Source: Comamonadaceae bacterium (lineage in GTDB: Bacteria; Pseudomonadota; Gammaproteobacteria; Burkholderiales; Burkholderiaceae_C). Taken from it: a DNA stretch of 35,787 bases. Below, piece after piece: positions 33,917 through 35,787 of this stretch (positions within the stretch are counted from its first letter, which is position 1; each line of letters starts with the position of its first letter). The position numbers and the translations under genes were made by a program. The DNA is taken from assembly GCA_947442105.1 (NCBI GenBank), contig CANEVH010000042.1, positions 1-35,787 of the forward strand. The letters run 5' to 3'. The notes beneath the pieces are model-generated. The model ran no database searches, had not been told where the DNA came from, and saw only the letters and a program-made list of their open reading frames with translations.

Positions 33917-34609
33917 ATGACCACAAACACTACCGCTCCCCACTGGGTCGCCCGCAGCATCGGCTCGGCCGCTTTCACCCCGTCCTTGCTGGTGGCGGTG
34001 GTGGGCGCCACGCTGCTGGCGCTGGGTGTGCGCAGCAGCGCGGCGGCCAGCTCTTACGGTGGGGTCATCGTTTTGTCGCTGCTGCTGGTGGCACTGGGTT
34101 GCGCGGCCTTGACCTGGGTGCGGCCCCAGCGCGCGGGTCTTTCGCCGCCCTACATCATGCTGTCCTTGGGTTTTGGCGGCATGCTGCTGGGTCTGGGCGT
34201 GGACTTGCTCCTGGGCGGTCCGGCGCGCTTGGAGAGCTTGTGCTCCCAGTCGGCGCGACTGTCATTTTTGGAGAACTTGGAGCTGCACATGGCCTTTTTG
34301 CCCGCCATGCACGCGGGCATGCTGACCGGCGGGCTGCTGGCCATCCCCAGCTTGCGCCTGTTGCGCCAGCACTGCGGGCGCTACCTGTGCTCGCTGCTGA
34401 CGCAAAACCTGCTGTGTTCGGGCTGGATGCTGCTGGGCATGACGGCTGGCGCTTTGTGGCTGGTGCGCTGGCAGGTGGCTACGGGGACGTCGAGCTTGCC
34501 GGGTATGCTGGGCGGCATGTTTGTGGGCATGACTTGGGGCATGGTCGCCAGTGTCGCCCTGTACCGCGCATTTTTTGCCCTGCGCAATAGCAACCCTGCT
34601 GAGGAATAG
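33917..34609 (+). CDS. Six-helix membrane protein of unknown function in the cox locus
   Basis: This 230-residue protein has six likely membrane helices (about 20-37, 48-69, 78-100, 126-146, 164-184, 197-219). I do not recognise the family. The loop between helices 3 and 4 and helix 4 itself carry LELHMAF and AMHAGML, and Met is frequent in helices 3-6 (MLGGMFVGMTWGM), so metal or heme binding is possible. It is divergent from rcoM and two bases before the xdhC gene, which strongly links it to CO metabolism. A membrane anchor, CO-response or transport role are all open. Confidence 0.75.
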   Translation: MTTNTTAPHWVARSIGSAAFTPSLLVAVVGATLLALGVRSSAAASSYGGVIVLSLLLVALGCAALTWVRPQRAGLSPPYIMLSLGFGGMLLGLGVDLLLGGPARLESLCSQSARLSFLENLELHMAFLPAMHAGMLTGGLLAIPSLRLLRQHCGRYLCSLLTQNLLCSGWMLLGMTAGALWLVRWQVATGTSSLPGMLGGMFVGMTWGMVASVALYRAFFALRNSNPAEE

Positions 34610-34611
34610 GC

Positions 34612-35664
34612 ATGGACAGTTTGGATATCCGGGTCTTGTCAGACGCCCTGGCGTGGCGCAGCGCAGGCCACGCCGTCACCCTGGTCACCGTGGTGCAAAC
34701 CTGGGGCAGCGCGCCGCGCCCGCCCGGCGCCTTGCTGGCGGTGCGCGATGACGGCCTGGTCAGCGGCTCGGTGTCCGGCGGTTGCGTAGAAGACGACCTG
34801 ATCGCCCGCACCAAAGCGGCGTTTACCAACTTGGTGGCACATTCGGCCACCGCCGCGCAGCCCGGCGCACCGGCAAGCCTGCCCAGCGAAATTGTGTACG
34901 GCGTGAGTAAAGAAGAAGCGGCCCGCTTTGGCCTGCCCTGCGGCGGCACCTTGCGCCTGGTGCACGAGCCCCTGCTGGATGCGCGCTGGATTTCTGAGCT
35001 GCTGGAGCGCACCACCGCCCACCAACTGGTGGCGCGCAGCCTGTCCATGTCGACCGGCGCGGTCACCTTAGGAGCAGCGCAGCGCGGCCAGGACATCGCC
35101 TTTGACGGCCAGACCCTGACCACGGTGTTTGGCCCCAAGTGGCGTTTGCTGCTTATTGGCGCGGGCCAGTTGTCGCAAGCCGTGGCGCAAATGGCCGGCT
35201 TGCTGGACTTTGAAGTGCTGGTTTGCGACCCGCGCGAAGACTACGCCGCCACCCTGGACCTGGCGGTGGTGCAGCGCGTTGAAGGCATGCCCGACGACGT
35301 GGTGCGCGAAATGCTGCCCGACCCCCACACCGCCATCGTGGCCCTCACCCACGACCCCAAGTTGGACGACATGGCACTCTTGGAGGCGCTCAAATCCGAA
35401 GCTTTTTACGTAGGCGCCTTGGGCTCTGGGCGCACCCAGGCAGCGCGCAAAGAGCGCTTGAAAGAGCACTTTGACATGACCGACGCCGAACTCGCCCGCC
35501 TGCACGGCCCGGTGGGCCTGCGCCTGGGCGCCAAAACGCCGGCGGAAATTGCGGTGTCCATCTTGGCGGAAATCGTGCAGGTGAAAAACGCCGGGGCGGT
35601 GCTGGCTCACGCCGATTCTTCCTGCGCCGTGCCCGGCGCGCTAGTGTTTAATTGCTTAAATTGA
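34612..35664 (+). CDS. XdhC/CoxF-type molybdenum-enzyme maturation factor
   Basis: This 350-residue protein belongs to the XdhC/CoxI family, which prepares the molybdenum cofactor and helps insert it into xanthine or CO dehydrogenases. The N-terminal XdhC domain has GSAPRPPGALLAVRDDG and SGSVSGGCVEDDL; the C-terminal Rossmann-like domain has LLLIGAGQLSQAV and LGSGRTQAARKERL. It starts two bases after the membrane-protein gene. The last residues (VFNCLN) overlap the end of an IS630-type transposase gene on the other strand, so the natural C-terminus may be slightly cut or replaced. Confidence 0.9.
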   Translation: MDSLDIRVLSDALAWRSAGHAVTLVTVVQTWGSAPRPPGALLAVRDDGLVSGSVSGGCVEDDLIARTKAAFTNLVAHSATAAQPGAPASLPSEIVYGVSKEEAARFGLPCGGTLRLVHEPLLDARWISELLERTTAHQLVARSLSMSTGAVTLGAAQRGQDIAFDGQTLTTVFGPKWRLLLIGAGQLSQAVAQMAGLLDFEVLVCDPREDYAATLDLAVVQRVEGMPDDVVREMLPDPHTAIVALTHDPKLDDMALLEALKSEAFYVGALGSGRTQAARKERLKEHFDMTDAELARLHGPVGLRLGAKTPAEIAVSILAEIVQVKNAGAVLAHADSSCAVPGALVFNCLN

Positions 35665-35787
35665 CGATAGTATTTCGAAGCTGTGCACCTTTGACTTCGC
35701 GTTTGCGCCACACAAAGGGCGCAGCGTTCTCGTTGTACGCGGCTGTGAACTCATGAATCGCCTTGATGAGTTGATTGATGTTGCTGA
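35648..35787 (-). mobile_element. End of an IS630-type transposase gene, cut by the window edge
   Basis: On the minus strand an open frame enters from the window edge (first whole codon at 35785) and ends at a TAA at 35648-35650. Its last 45 residues include IHEFTAAYNENAAPFVWRKRE, the C-terminal pattern (YN...PFVW.K) of IS630-family transposases. The stop lies inside the last codons of the XdhC gene, so the element's end must be at or beyond this point. IS630 elements insert at TA dinucleotides; CTAG at 35641-35644 is a possible site. Confidence 0.75.

Overview
The window looks like a piece of a GC-rich betaproteobacterial chromosome, most likely Burkholderiales and probably a Comamonadaceae/Rhodoferax-like organism. 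This is inferred from protein recognition (DUF3567, DUF3108, the yajC-secD-secF unit, a HiPIP, a form I CO dehydrogenase with RcoM); no database search was possible. Both borders fall inside insertion-sequence genes: the start of an IS5-type transposase on the left and the end of an IS630-type transposase on the right. The window is therefore probably one assembly contig bounded by repeats.

Layout. Positions 1-2000 are an eroded accessory stretch: the IS fragment, an A+T-rich ATPase/DUF4435 gene lacking its front and carrying a frameshift, then about 450 bases of unrecognised sequence. Positions 2045-4543 hold a small secreted protein, a RelE/HigB-type toxin with its antitoxin, and an MFS transporter. 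Positions 4684-18997 are mostly housekeeping: yajC-secD-secF (protein export), an HTH-receiver protein, dprA, a LysM-less relative of the LysM protein that normally sits beside dprA, def-fmt (formyl-methionine metabolism), azlCD (branched-chain amino acid export), pgk, a high-potential iron-sulfur protein, an RhlE-type helicase, and small Burkholderiales families. Copies of a palindromic repeat with ATGAAAGTT-type ends are scattered from 8028 to 20177.

Positions 19073-24471 form a copper-handling module on the plus strand: a His-rich exported protein, a small periplasmic protein, a TolC-type lipoprotein, a multicopper oxidase, a cupredoxin, a DUF411 protein and a CusF-like protein. Several genes are translationally coupled. 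No RND pump or membrane-fusion protein is present.

Positions 24499-35664 form a carbon monoxide oxidation locus. On the minus strand, in transcription order: rcoM (heme-PAS/LytTR CO sensor), coxM, coxS, coxL (with the form I active-site motif), a strong intrinsic terminator, coxG, coxD, coxE, mocA (MCD cofactor synthesis), and a 2OG-Fe(II) oxygenase-like gene overlapping mocA. Divergently from rcoM lie an unrecognised six-helix membrane protein and an XdhC/CoxF-type maturation gene whose end runs into the IS630 element. Together these suggest CO-induced use of CO as an energy supplement. The least explained parts are the oxygenase, the membrane protein, the coxM leader palindrome and the coxL-coxG terminator.
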